DNA of 27,468 bases. Origin: JBMNUL01 sp050946255 (GTDB taxonomy: Bacteria; Actinomycetota; Coriobacteriia; Coriobacteriales; CADBOM01). Positions 12,902 through 21,315 of this stretch are shown piece by piece. The notes under the pieces are model-generated. The model saw only the letters and a program-made list of their open reading frames with translations, was not told the DNA's origin and did no database searches. A program made the position numbers and the translations under genes. Each line of letters starts with the position of its first letter. The first letter of the stretch is position 1. The stretch spans positions 1-27,468 of the forward strand of contig JBMNUL010000013.1 of NCBI GenBank assembly GCA_050946255.1, read 5' to 3'.

Positions 12902-14170
12902 ATGGCACGAAGCATGACCATAGCCGAGAAGATCCTCTGCGCTCACAGCGACAGAGAAGAGCTGTCTCCGGGCCAGCTCGTGGAATGCGATGTCGACATC
13001 GTGCTCGCGAACGACATCACGGCGCCGATTGCAATCCGCGAGTTTGAGAAGCTCGAGTGGGGCAAGGTGTTCGACAAGGACAGGATCTGCCTCGTGGGCG
13101 ATCACTACTGCCCCAACAAGGACATCAAGAGCGCAATCCAGGCCAAGGACATGAGGGAGTTCGCTCGCAAGTATTCGATCAGCCACTATTTCGATGTCGG
13201 GCGCGCGGGCATTGAGCACTCGCTGCTTCCCGAAAGGGGAATCGTAGGTGCTGGAGACCTCGTCATCGGTGCGGATTCCCATACCTGCACGTACGGCGCC
13301 CTCGGTGCGCTCTCCACTGGAATGGGCTCTACCGACATCGGGATGGCCTTTGCAACTGGAAAGGCCTGGTTCAAGGTCCCGGCCACGATAAAGGTCGTAT
13401 TAACTGGAAAACTTCCCGAGAACGTCTACGCCAAGGACATCATGCTCAACCTCATAGGCATGATTGGAGTCGACGGCGCGCTATACCAAGCTCTGGAGTT
13501 CTACGGAGACGTGGTGGACGAGCTCGAGGTCGATGACAGGATGACGATCTCCAACATGGCCATCGAGTGCGGTGCCAAAGCGGGAATCTTCCCGGTAGAC
13601 GCAAAGACCCTCGACTACCTCGATGGCAGGTTCGAGCGCGAGCCCAGGATTTACCGGGCAGACGATGGAGCGGAGTATTCGAGGGTCATCGAGATCGATT
13701 GCTCGAAGCTCAAGCCAACGGTTGCCCTTCCGCATCTTCCCTCGAACATCAAGCCGGTCGATGAGGTGCGCGACATCAAGATAGACCAATCGGTCATCGG
13801 GTCCTGCACCAATGGCCATATCGGTGACATGCGAGTTGCCGCCAGTATCCTAAAAGGCCACAAAGTCGCACCCACGGTGAGGTGCATCGTTATTCCCGCC
13901 ACTCAGGAAGTTTTCCAGCAGTGCGTGGACGAGGGTCTCATGGATATCTTCCTAGATGCAGAATGTGCGGTCTCGACCCCGACATGTGGGCCCTGCCTCG
14001 GAGGTTACATGGGCGTTCTGGCACCGGGAGAGAGGTCGATTGCCACAACCAACCGCAATTTCGTTGGGCGCATGGGCGATGCCACTTCCGAGGTCGTGCT
14101 CTCCAGCCCTGCCGTGGCAGCCGCTTCTGCGATATTGGGACGCATCGGATCTCCCGACGAGATCGATTAA
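12902..14170 (+). CDS. leuC: 3-isopropylmalate dehydratase large subunit
   Basis: LeuC with LeuD isomerises 2-isopropylmalate to 3-isopropylmalate in leucine synthesis, using a 4Fe-4S cluster. The cluster ligands are Cys302 (GSCTNGHIGDM), Cys362 and Cys365 (TCGPCLGGYMG). Also visible are VGDHYCPNKD and GADSHTCTYGALGALSTGMGS-type substrate loops. At 422 residues it belongs to the shorter homoaconitase-like class found in archaea, clostridia and thermophiles, not the 466-residue E. coli class. A homoaconitase role is possible in principle, but the adjacent leuB favours leucine synthesis. Its ATG follows AAGGAGG in the end of map. Confidence 0.93.
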   Translation: MARSMTIAEKILCAHSDREELSPGQLVECDVDIVLANDITAPIAIREFEKLEWGKVFDKDRICLVGDHYCPNKDIKSAIQAKDMREFARKYSISHYFDVGRAGIEHSLLPERGIVGAGDLVIGADSHTCTYGALGALSTGMGSTDIGMAFATGKAWFKVPATIKVVLTGKLPENVYAKDIMLNLIGMIGVDGALYQALEFYGDVVDELEVDDRMTISNMAIECGAKAGIFPVDAKTLDYLDGRFEREPRIYRADDGAEYSRVIEIDCSKLKPTVALPHLPSNIKPVDEVRDIKIDQSVIGSCTNGHIGDMRVAASILKGHKVAPTVRCIVIPATQEVFQQCVDEGLMDIFLDAECAVSTPTCGPCLGGYMGVLAPGERSIATTNRNFVGRMGDATSEVVLSSPAVAAASAILGRIGSPDEID

Positions 14171-14185
14171 GAGGAGGATTCGCAG

Positions 14186-14686
14186 ATGGAATTCAAAGGA
14201 AAGGCACACGTTTTCGGTCGCGATATCGACACCGACGCGATCATCGCGGCAAGGTACCTCAACGTCAGCGACCCTGACGAGCTTGCAAAGCACTGCATGT
14301 ACGACATCGATCCTGATTTCGTCAACAGGGTCAAAAAGGGCGACATCATCGTGGCAGGGGAGAACTTCGGTTGCGGTTCCTCCCGTGAGCACGCCCCGAT
14401 TGCGATCAAGGCCTTGGGAATCGATGCCGTCATAGCCAAGAGCTTCGCCAGGATCTTCTACCGCAATTCGATCAACATCGGGCTCCCGATTCTGGAGTGC
14501 CCCGAGGCAGTAGATGCCATCTCCGATGGCGACGAGGTGGAGGTCGATACCTCGACCGGGACGATCAAGGATGTGACCACCGGCAAGGAGTTCAAGGCCG
14601 AGCCCTTCCCGGAGTTCATAGTCGAGATAATTAACGCAGGCGGACTGGTCAACAGGACCAAGAAGATTCTGGAGAACAAGAGATGA
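14186..14686 (+). CDS. leuD: 3-isopropylmalate dehydratase small subunit
   Basis: LeuD is the swivelling domain that completes the active site of LeuC. The 166 residues include FGRDIDTDAIIAARYL, GENFGCGSSREHAPIAIKALG with the substrate-binding GCGSSRE motif, and FARIFYRNSINIGLPILE. The specificity loop reads YLNV, near the YLNT I recall from clostridial enzymes. The short length matches the class of LeuC beside it. ATG 14186 follows GAGGAGG. Its stop overlaps the leuB start as ATGA. Confidence 0.93.
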   Translation: MEFKGKAHVFGRDIDTDAIIAARYLNVSDPDELAKHCMYDIDPDFVNRVKKGDIIVAGENFGCGSSREHAPIAIKALGIDAVIAKSFARIFYRNSINIGLPILECPEAVDAISDGDEVEVDTSTGTIKDVTTGKEFKAEPFPEFIVEIINAGGLVNRTKKILENKR

Positions 14687-15783
14687 GAGAATTCGATATC
14701 TGCACGCTCCCGGGCGATGGCATCGGACCCGAGATCATGGCGCAGGCCCTGAGAGTGCTCGAGCATGTTGGCTCCAAGAACGATTGCAGCTTCAACATTC
14801 ATGAGGAGCTCATCGGAGGATGTGCAATCGATGCGACTGGAAGCCCGTATCCCGAGAAAACCGAGGCCACGGCTAAGAAATGCGATGCCGTGCTCCTCGC
14901 CGCAGTTGGCGGCAAGAAATGGGACAAGGGCGAGGTGAGGCCGGAGCAGGGACTGCTGGCCCTCCGCAAGTCCATGGGTGCATATTGCAATCTTCGCCCG
15001 ATTCAGATCTTCGACTCGCTCATCGATTCCTCGACGCTCAAACCAGAGGTCGTGCGCGGCGTCGACTTGCTGATCGTCCGCGAGCTGACCGGGGGAATCT
15101 ACTTCGGCCGCAGGGCCACCGAGACCGATGTTGAAGGCGCCGGCGTCAATGGCACCCGTGGCGCCAGGGCATATGACACGATGGAGTACAGCGAGTACGA
15201 GATCGAGAGAATCGCCCGCTACGCATTCGAGATGGCCCGCAAGAGACGTTCGCATGTCACGAGCGTCGACAAGGCCAACGTGTTGGATTCATCCAAGCTC
15301 TGGCGCAAGGTCGTGCACGAACTGGGGGAGTCCGAGTATCCAGATGTGGAGCTGGACGACATGCTGGTCGACAACACGGCCATGCAGCTGGTGAAGAATC
15401 CGGGCTTCTTCGATGTGATCGTGACCGAGAACACCTTCGGCGACATCCTCTCCGACGAGGCGTCGATGATAACCGGGTCGCTTGGAATGCTGGCCTCGGC
15501 TTCACTGGGCTCCGGCACTCCGATCTTCGAGCCTTGCCATGGTTCTGCACCGGATATCGCGGGCAAGGGCATTGCAAATCCTCTCGCCCAGATTCTCTCG
15601 GTCGCGATGATGCTCCGTTATGCCCTCGACGTTCCAGAGGCTGCCGACAGCATCGAGAAGGCTGTCAACGGGGTGCTCGACTCTGGATGGCGCACGCCCG
15701 ATCTCGCCACCGATGACGACGACAAGTCCAAGGTGATTGGAACCGTTGAAATGGGCGACAAGGTTCTAGAGGCAATAGATTAG
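14683..15783 (+). CDS. leuB: 3-isopropylmalate dehydrogenase
   Basis: This NAD-dependent beta-decarboxylating dehydrogenase makes 2-oxoisocaproate, the precursor of leucine. The 366-residue sequence has LPGDGIGPEIMAQALRVL, VRELTGGIYFGRR, the metal-binding region SVDKANVLDSSKLWRKV with YPDVELDDMLVDNTAMQL, and the NAD-binding FEPCHGSAPDIAGKGIANP. The ATG overlaps the leuD stop by ATGA, so translation is coupled. leuA, needed for the first committed step, is not in the window. Confidence 0.95.
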   Translation: MREFDICTLPGDGIGPEIMAQALRVLEHVGSKNDCSFNIHEELIGGCAIDATGSPYPEKTEATAKKCDAVLLAAVGGKKWDKGEVRPEQGLLALRKSMGAYCNLRPIQIFDSLIDSSTLKPEVVRGVDLLIVRELTGGIYFGRRATETDVEGAGVNGTRGARAYDTMEYSEYEIERIARYAFEMARKRRSHVTSVDKANVLDSSKLWRKVVHELGESEYPDVELDDMLVDNTAMQLVKNPGFFDVIVTENTFGDILSDEASMITGSLGMLASASLGSGTPIFEPCHGSAPDIAGKGIANPLAQILSVAMMLRYALDVPEAADSIEKAVNGVLDSGWRTPDLATDDDDKSKVIGTVEMGDKVLEAID

Positions 15784-15884
15784 CTTTTTATCGGGTTCAA
15801 TCCAGTAATGTTGGAATAGAATCTTATAGGTTTCCAATGCGATCTCGAGGGAAATATGCCCCCGTGGGCGCATTTGATATACGG

Positions 15885-15903
15885 TGTGCTCCCAGGGTGC
15901 ACA
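15885..15903. promoter_or_regulatory. Near-perfect 19-bp palindrome upstream of ilvE
   Basis: TGTGCTCCC and GGGTGCACA flank a central A, with one mismatch in nine pairs. The half-site centres and lack of a real loop suggest a DNA operator for a dimeric regulator more than an RNA hairpin. It lies about 50 bases before the ilvE start in the 170-base leuB-ilvE gap. A small imperfect hairpin (ATGCCCC with GGGCGCAT) lies just upstream. I see no clear promoter; TTGACA at 15913 lacks a -10 at the right distance. Confidence 0.35.
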
Positions 15904-15953
15904 GGAAAATATTTGACAGGCTAAGATGTGGGTTTCCCAAGGAGGGTTTTGCA

Positions 15954-16871
15954 ATGGCAGCAGTAGTGGAAAGCGAATATATCTGGTACAACGGAAAGCT
16001 GGTTCCCTGGGCCGATGCAACGACTCATGTGCTCACCCATGCTCTCCATTATGGAACTGCGGTGTTCGAGGGCATGCGCTGCTATAGCACTGACAAGGGT
16101 TCCTCTGTGTTCAGGCTGCATGACCATATGAACCGTCTGATCAGGTCTGGAAAGATGATCCTGATGCCGATTCCCTATACTGCCGACGAGCTCTGCGAGG
16201 CCACCAAGGAAATGATCAAGGCCAACAAGCTCGAGTCCTGTTACGTGAGGCCGATCGCCTTCCGTGGATACGGGTCCATGGGAGTCGACCCCAGGGACTG
16301 CCCGGTGGAGGTCGCAATCGCCGCTTGGCCATGGGCCGCATATCTCGGCCAGGAGGCCCTCGACAAGGGAATCTCCGTGGCGGTCTCCTCTTGGAGGCAG
16401 CGCTCTGCTAACGCCACCCCCGGTGCGATCAAGTCATCTGCGAGTTACCTCAACTCCGGGCTTGCCCACATGGAGGTCGCGATCAACGGATATGGTGAGG
16501 CCATCCTCTTGAACGAGAGCGGGATGGTCGCCGAGGGCTCTGGCGAGAACGTGTTCATCGTCCGCGACGGCGAGCTCCTGACCCCTCCGCTTTCCGATGG
16601 CTGCCTCGCCGGGATCACCCGCGACTCGATTATCAAGGTCGCCCGCGACGCTGGGTACTCCGTGCGCGAGCAATCGCTTCTCCGCACCGACCTCTACGTT
16701 GCCGATGAGATGTTCATGAGCGGGTCTGCCGCAGAGCTCACCCCGGTCAACTCCGTCGATGGCCGCGAGATTCCCTGCCCTGGCAAGATCACGAAGGATG
16801 TTCAGGCGAGGTTCTTCGATGTGCTGAACGGCAAGAACGAGAAGTTCGCTGCTTGGAACGAGCTCATCTAG
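15954..16871 (+). CDS. ilvE: Branched-chain amino acid aminotransferase
   Basis: A class IV, PLP-dependent aminotransferase that makes leucine, isoleucine and valine from their keto acids with glutamate. The catalytic lysine is Lys160 in GAIKSSASYLNSGL. VFEGMRCY near residue 37, YVRPIAFRGYGSMGV and the VAEGSGENVFIVRDG loop are typical of IlvE. The frame runs open to 15837, but ATG 15954 is chosen: AAGGAGG lies 8 bases before it and relatives begin near here. It gives 305 residues, the family norm. The preceding leucine genes make the pathway link clear; a terminator follows at 17011. Confidence 0.94.
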   Translation: MAAVVESEYIWYNGKLVPWADATTHVLTHALHYGTAVFEGMRCYSTDKGSSVFRLHDHMNRLIRSGKMILMPIPYTADELCEATKEMIKANKLESCYVRPIAFRGYGSMGVDPRDCPVEVAIAAWPWAAYLGQEALDKGISVAVSSWRQRSANATPGAIKSSASYLNSGLAHMEVAINGYGEAILLNESGMVAEGSGENVFIVRDGELLTPPLSDGCLAGITRDSIIKVARDAGYSVREQSLLRTDLYVADEMFMSGSAAELTPVNSVDGREIPCPGKITKDVQARFFDVLNGKNEKFAAWNELI

Positions 16872-17220
16872 GTTTTGGCTGTTGGGCAGGATTCCATGCT
16901 CTGGCAGTTTTGCCCGCGAAAAGACCCGAGCGCGACATTCGGTTCCGATTGGACCTGAACTGGGATTTCGCCATACTCTTTCTTTGGCCTGCAAATGGCA
17001 ATTGCTTTGAGGGGACGCGGTTTGCGTCCCCTTTTTTCGTGGGGAAGCAGAAATTTCCCACTCGCTCTGATTTGAAATTTTGGGATCTGGCCCACCTGGA
17101 GCAGTGAGGCTATCATGATCTTTGTGTCGACATCTGTTTGGAGCAAGGCCAGTCCTTCTTCATCGAGTTAGATATGACGCGATTCGAGAGTTCGATCGTC
17201 TGGATTCGGAAGGAAGTCAG
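16872..17220 (+). other. Intergenic region between ilvE and the Nudix gene
   Basis: This 349-base stretch holds no credible coding region. The first 139 bases are featureless apart from a weak GGGCA/TGCCC repeat (16884-16915). A strong terminator occupies 17011-17037. Downstream is a lower-GC tract with TTGAAA at 17072 and TATCAT at 17111, which are too far apart to count as a single promoter. The Nudix promoter is presumably here but I cannot place it. Confidence 0.6.
17011..17037 (+). terminator. Intrinsic terminator after ilvE
   Basis: A perfect 8-bp stem, GGGGACGC (17011-17018) with GCGTCCCC (17024-17031), closes on GGTTT and is followed by six T residues. It should end transcription of the leucine/ilvE genes, 140 bases past the ilvE stop, and isolates the Nudix-helicase unit from them. 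Confidence 0.92.
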
Positions 17221-17628
17221 TTGGCAGGGAAAGGTTTGAAGAAGGTAAGGGTCGTGGCCGCGATTATAAAGCGGGGAGACACCGTTCTGGCAACCCAGCG
17301 TGGATATGGCGAGTTCAAGGACTGGTGGGAGTTCCCGGGAGGAAAGATCGAGCCGGGCGAGACTCCAGAGGATGCCATCCTCCGCGAGATTCGCGAGGAA
17401 CTGGATACCAAGATCGAGATCGTGCGTCCTGTTATCGACGTCTCTTACGATTACGATACCTTCCATTTGGATATGCGGTGCTTTCTATGCAAATTGTCAG
17501 ACGAGGGATTCACGCTCTTGGAGCACGAGTCGGCTGCCTGGCTCGATTCCACGAACCTCGATACAGTGAACTGGCTCCCGGCAGATGCCGAGGTAATTAC
17601 CGCCATCCGAGAACAGGGAATACTGTAG
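17221..17628 (+). CDS. Nudix NTP pyrophosphohydrolase, MutT/CTP-pyrophosphohydrolase type
   Basis: The Nudix box spans about residues 41-63 (GKIEPGETPEDAILREIREEL), with the metal-binding REIREE core; the glycine normally near its end is Asp. VVAAIIKRGDTVLATQRGYGEFKDWWEF places it with the (deoxy)nucleoside triphosphate pyrophosphohydrolases that cleanse damaged nucleotides or hydrolyse CTP-like substrates. TTG 17221 (135 residues) is preferred because AAGGAAG sits just upstream; TTG 17236 is the alternative. An earlier ATG at 17122 would add an unlikely N-terminus. It ends four bases before the helicase gene, so the two almost certainly form one operon. Confidence 0.85.
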   Translation: MAGKGLKKVRVVAAIIKRGDTVLATQRGYGEFKDWWEFPGGKIEPGETPEDAILREIREELDTKIEIVRPVIDVSYDYDTFHLDMRCFLCKLSDEGFTLLEHESAAWLDSTNLDTVNWLPADAEVITAIREQGIL

Positions 17629-17632
17629 GCAC

Positions 17633-20605
17633 ATGGAATCCGACGTCCGGAAAGAGATTCTCAAAGGCGCTAACACCGCATTCATCGACCGTGCCTGCAA
17701 CTCCAACCTGGCATATAGGCCGGAGTTCGTATCCAACGACCGCTCTCGCGGAAACAAGGTGCTCTCGGTCCTGGAGTCGGAGCTCGCGGCTTGCGACCGG
17801 TTCTTCTTCAGCGTCGCCTTCATCACCCTGGGTGGGGTCGAACCTCTCAAGCAAACATTAGCCGAGCTGGAGTCGATGGGTGTTCCCGGTCGCATCCTCA
17901 CCACCGACTACCAGCTCTTCAACGACCCCAAGGCCATGGCCTGGCTCGACGAACGTCCCAACATCGAGGTGAGGATGTTCCAGACAGGCGAGATCTCCGG
18001 TGATGTCGTCGAGGGATTCCACACGAAGGGATACCTTTTCCACCGTCCCGATTCCACATACCGCGCTCTGATCGGAAGCTCCAATCTCACGGATGCCGCC
18101 CTAACGCAGAACCACGAATGGAATGCCAAGTTCATCTCCACGGAAGACGGGTCGATGATCTTAGAGCTTAGGTCCGAGCTCGAAACGCTTTGGGAGCAGG
18201 CCACCCCGCTTTCACAGATCTTGGACGTCTACCAGCGAATTTACGAGCAGAAGAAGCAGGTAGTCTCCCAGATCGCCGCGAACAACGATGTCGTACCGTT
18301 CGATGTCCTCACGCTCAAGCCAAACGCCATGCAGGCCGAATTCGTGGAGAACATGGCGAAACTGATCTCGGAGGGAAAAGACAAAGCCCTTCTGATATCT
18401 GCTACCGGCACCGGCAAGACTTATGCATCTGCGTTTGCGATGCGGGATGAGAATCCAGACAAGGTGCTCTTCCTTGCACATCGTGAGCAGATTTTGAAAC
18501 AGGCGATGAAGAGCTACAAACGGGTTTTCGGGAACACGAGGACATTCGGGCTCTTATCCGGAAACGCTCACGACGTCGAAGCCAACTACATTTTCGCAAC
18601 CGTGCAGACGATGAGCAGAGATGAAGTCCTCCTGCAATTCGAGCCAGATGAATTCGATACGATCATCATCGATGAGGCACACCATGCAGCTGCCGACAGC
18701 TACCGGAAGATCATGGGATATTTCGACGCCAGCCTCTACCTAGGGATGACCGCCAGCCCGGACAGGGCAGACGGATTCGACATCTACCGGATGTTCGACA
18801 ACAACATCGCATGCGAGATAAGGCTCCAAGATGCCCTCGAGAACAACCTGCTTTGCCCATTCCACTATTTCGGGATCACCGACATCGCGTTCTCGGATGG
18901 CGATGTGGATGAAGTCCGCGATTTCAACAAGCTCGTCGACGACGTGCGCGTGGACTACGTTTTGGATCGGGCCAGGTACTACGGATGGTCTGGAGACAGG
19001 GTGAAGGGCCTTGTTTTCTGCAGCAGGCTGGACGAAGCCAAGTCCCTCTCAGAGGCTTTCAACTCGAGGGGCCTCAATACGTTGGTTCTGAGCGGGGATG
19101 ACTCTATGGAGCAGCGCCTCGATGCGGTCGACAGGCTCTCCGCCGATCCGGGCGACCCCCTCTATCCAGATAGGCTCGATTACATCTTCAGCGTGGATGT
19201 CTTCAACGAGGGAATCGACATCCCAGAGGTCAACCAGGTGATCATGCTGCGTCCAACGGAGTCGCCGATAATCTTCGTCCAGCAGCTTGGAAGGGGACTC
19301 CGCAAGGCCGACGGCAAGGATTTCGTCGTCATCCTCGACTTCATCGGAAACTACACCAACAACTATATGATCCCGCTGGCCCTGTCCGGCGACCGCAGCT
19401 ATAACAAGGACACAATCAGAAAATACGTTCTAGAGGGTAATCGGATAATCCCCGGATTCTCGAGTCTCCACTTCGACAAGATCTCGCGAGAGAGAATATT
19501 CGAATCGATTGACAAATCGAGGACGACGATCAGGCTTCTCAGGGAAAAGTATCAGATTCTACGCAACAAGCTCGGTCGTGTTCCCACGATGCTCGACTTC
19601 ATAAAGCATGGGGAGATCGACCCCCTGCTCTTCATCAGGGAAAGGAAGTCTTACCCAGAGTTCCTCGAGGCGGTCGAGGGGCCAGGCTACCTAAGCGCAT
19701 TCTCCGAAGACGAGATCCTGGTCCTGAGATACCTCTCGAAATTCGTTGCCAACGGGATGCGCCCACATGAGCTGCTGATGCTGCAGATGATCCTCGACGG
19801 GGGAACTGTCGATGAAGATGGGTTCGAGGAGGTCTACTACAGCTTCTGCGGCTTGGGAGACGGAGGGGAATCCGTTGAGAGCGGGGACTTGAACAAGGAT
19901 TTCGAGTCGGCGAAGCGGGTCCTTTGCCTGGATTTCGTGAACCAGCCTTCCGACAAGAAGAAATACGGTTCCCTCGAGCTCATGCATATCGACGAACAGG
20001 GGAGGGTGGTTGAGAGCATTCCATTCGAGAAGATGCTCGATAACCCGGCTTTCCGTGCCCAAGTGCAAGATATTGTCGCGTTTGGTCTCGAGAGGTACAG
20101 GGAGAAGTACTCTAGGGGAAACGGCGGCTTGACGCTTTACGAGAAGTACAGCCGACAGGATGTGTGCCGACTCCTCGACTGGGAGAAAGACGACAGCAGC
20201 ACGGTTTACGGATACCGCGTGAAGTACAACACCTGCCCGATTTTCGTGACCTATCAGAAGTCAGAGGACATCTCCAGCACCACGAGGTACGCGGACGAGT
20301 TCATCGACCAGGAGACGTTCTCCTGGATGACCCGCACGGGGCTCAGCTTGGACAAGGTGAGAGATGGAAGCGAGCTGGACCTGCTGCTCCACGCCAAGGA
20401 GCTTGGGCTCAAGGTCTACCTCTTCATCAAGAAGAGCGACGCAGAGGGCTCGGATTTCTACTACATGGGTACCGTGAACCTGGAGGAACCCACCCAGCGC
20501 ACGATGGAGGACGACAATGGGAACGTGCGTCCGGTCGTCAACTTCCAGCTGAAACTGGACAACCCCGTGCGGGACGACTACTACGACTATTTCGTCAAGG
20601 GGTGA
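17633..20605 (+). CDS. PLD nuclease-SF2 helicase-DUF3427 fusion protein
   Basis: A 990-residue multidomain protein. Residues about 40-200 form a phospholipase-D-type nuclease domain with His130/Lys132 (FHTKGYLF) and GSSNLT at 148-153. An SF2 helicase follows: Walker A ATGTGKT (257-263), DEAH at 347-350, MTASPDR, and motif VI QQLGRGLR at 550-557. The last third is a DUF3427-like region. A single HxK motif suggests the nuclease domain works as a dimer. Such proteins are linked to restriction-like DNA cleavage, repair or phage defence; the exact substrate is unknown. The ATG lies four bases after the Nudix stop. Domain calls are by motif; the biological role is inferred. Confidence 0.85.
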   Translation: MESDVRKEILKGANTAFIDRACNSNLAYRPEFVSNDRSRGNKVLSVLESELAACDRFFFSVAFITLGGVEPLKQTLAELESMGVPGRILTTDYQLFNDPKAMAWLDERPNIEVRMFQTGEISGDVVEGFHTKGYLFHRPDSTYRALIGSSNLTDAALTQNHEWNAKFISTEDGSMILELRSELETLWEQATPLSQILDVYQRIYEQKKQVVSQIAANNDVVPFDVLTLKPNAMQAEFVENMAKLISEGKDKALLISATGTGKTYASAFAMRDENPDKVLFLAHREQILKQAMKSYKRVFGNTRTFGLLSGNAHDVEANYIFATVQTMSRDEVLLQFEPDEFDTIIIDEAHHAAADSYRKIMGYFDASLYLGMTASPDRADGFDIYRMFDNNIACEIRLQDALENNLLCPFHYFGITDIAFSDGDVDEVRDFNKLVDDVRVDYVLDRARYYGWSGDRVKGLVFCSRLDEAKSLSEAFNSRGLNTLVLSGDDSMEQRLDAVDRLSADPGDPLYPDRLDYIFSVDVFNEGIDIPEVNQVIMLRPTESPIIFVQQLGRGLRKADGKDFVVILDFIGNYTNNYMIPLALSGDRSYNKDTIRKYVLEGNRIIPGFSSLHFDKISRERIFESIDKSRTTIRLLREKYQILRNKLGRVPTMLDFIKHGEIDPLLFIRERKSYPEFLEAVEGPGYLSAFSEDEILVLRYLSKFVANGMRPHELLMLQMILDGGTVDEDGFEEVYYSFCGLGDGGESVESGDLNKDFESAKRVLCLDFVNQPSDKKKYGSLELMHIDEQGRVVESIPFEKMLDNPAFRAQVQDIVAFGLERYREKYSRGNGGLTLYEKYSRQDVCRLLDWEKDDSSTVYGYRVKYNTCPIFVTYQKSEDISSTTRYADEFIDQETFSWMTRTGLSLDKVRDGSELDLLLHAKELGLKVYLFIKKSDAEGSDFYYMGTVNLEEPTQRTMEDDNGNVRPVVNFQLKLDNPVRDDYYDYFVKG

Positions 20606-20785
20606 GGCCTGGGCAGATTGGGCCTTATGCTCGGGCCACTGATTGCCTTTAGACTGTGTGGGAGTTCGGGCAGCTGAAGTCCCAGGGGGAGCACGGCCTA
20701 TGTCATGGCAGGCGCCTCTCGCACTGCTTGCCCGCCGTCACCAAAATCATGCGCCGAAAGCACTGCGGCTATGGAGAAAAACACA

Positions 20786-20813
20786 TTGCGGATGCCCTCT
20801 CGTGTCGTAATAT
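20786..20813 (+). promoter_or_regulatory. Likely promoter of the TrpR/YerC-family regulator
   Basis: TTGCGG (20786-20791) and TAATAT (20808-20813) are 16 bases apart, with four of six consensus matches each. Transcription would start near 20820, leaving a leader of about 28 bases that carries the GAGG Shine-Dalgarno of the TTG start at 20848. The 180 bases upstream, after the helicase stop, hold no recognisable gene and only weak repeats. Confidence 0.45.
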
Positions 20814-20847
20814 CTCTATAAGGAAAAGCGACCTGCGAGGTGCCGAA

Positions 20848-21168
20848 TTGGACGATAGAATCAAGAACAAGGACATCGACGCGCTCTGCTCTGCTTTCGC
20901 CACGATCAACGACCCAGATGATGTGTCAAAACTTCTAGAGGACCTCTGCACGATCAGGGAGATCCAGGACATGGCACAGCGTCTGAGCGTGGCTAGGCTG
21001 TTGGACAATGGCGAGTCTTACAATGTGATCAGCGAGAAGACCGGCGCCTCTGCCACAACGATTGCGAGGGTATCCAAGGCCCTCAATTACGGATCTGGCG
21101 GCTACAGGATCGTGCTGGACGGGGACGGTTCGAGCAAGGGCGCAGATTCTGGGAAAGACGGAAAATGA
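20848..21168 (+). CDS. yerC: TrpR/YerC-family transcriptional regulator
   Basis: A small DNA-binding protein of the TrpR superfamily. The helix-turn-helix lies at about residues 56-80 (ESYNVISEKTGASATTIAR then VSKALN), followed by the family end YGSGGYRIVL. KNKDIDALCSAF and the EDLCTIREIQDMAQRLSVARLL stretch are YerC signatures. The frame is open to 20656, but that part is cysteine-rich and unlike the family; TTG 20848 with GAGG 7 bases upstream gives 106 residues and the usual N-terminus. A charged tail of about 15 residues is extra. Comparative work, as I recall, links YerC/HisR to control of histidine genes in Gram-positives, and a his operon begins 4 kb downstream. Confidence 0.85.
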   Translation: MDDRIKNKDIDALCSAFATINDPDDVSKLLEDLCTIREIQDMAQRLSVARLLDNGESYNVISEKTGASATTIARVSKALNYGSGGYRIVLDGDGSSKGADSGKDGK

Positions 21169-21215
21169 GAGAAGGTCATGTCCCAAAGAGGGCCGTGTCC
21201 CGATAGCTCTAACCA

Positions 21216-21239
21216 GGTCCGGCGTCTCACCGTCGGACC
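21216..21239 (+). promoter_or_regulatory. Hairpin between yerC and dnaE
   Basis: GGTCCGGCG (21216-21224) pairs with CGTCGGACC (21231-21239), all nine positions including one G-U, around the loop TCTCAC. A second short hairpin, AGCTCG (21268-21273) with CGAGCT (21279-21284), follows. Neither has a T-run. They fill the 147-base gap before dnaE and may form a leader or a tailless terminator for the regulator gene. Confidence 0.4.
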
Positions 21240-21315
21240 GCAATTCATGTTCGTGGGACAAGTGCGCAGCTCGTGGAGCGAGCTCGCAACTTCGATAAAT
21301 CGTTAGGAGCCTGCA

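Noticed and set aside
15913..15927. TTGACA at 15913 followed by TAAGAT as an ilvE promoter
   Set aside because: The two hexamers are only three bases apart and nothing resembling a -10 lies 16-18 bases downstream.
15837..15953. Upstream start for ilvE at 15837
   Set aside because: It would add a non-conserved basic stretch without a ribosome binding site; ATG 15954 has AAGGAGG and the family N-terminus.
16872..17010. Small RNA or small protein gene between ilvE and its terminator
   Set aside because: No start codon with a ribosome binding site, no clear promoter and only weak pairing; it reads as an ordinary 3' untranslated region.
20656..20847. N-terminal extension of the TrpR-family gene from ATG 20656
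   Set aside because: The added 64 residues are cysteine- and arginine-rich, unlike the family, and contain the likely promoter; TTG 20848 with a GAGG upstream gives the normal length.
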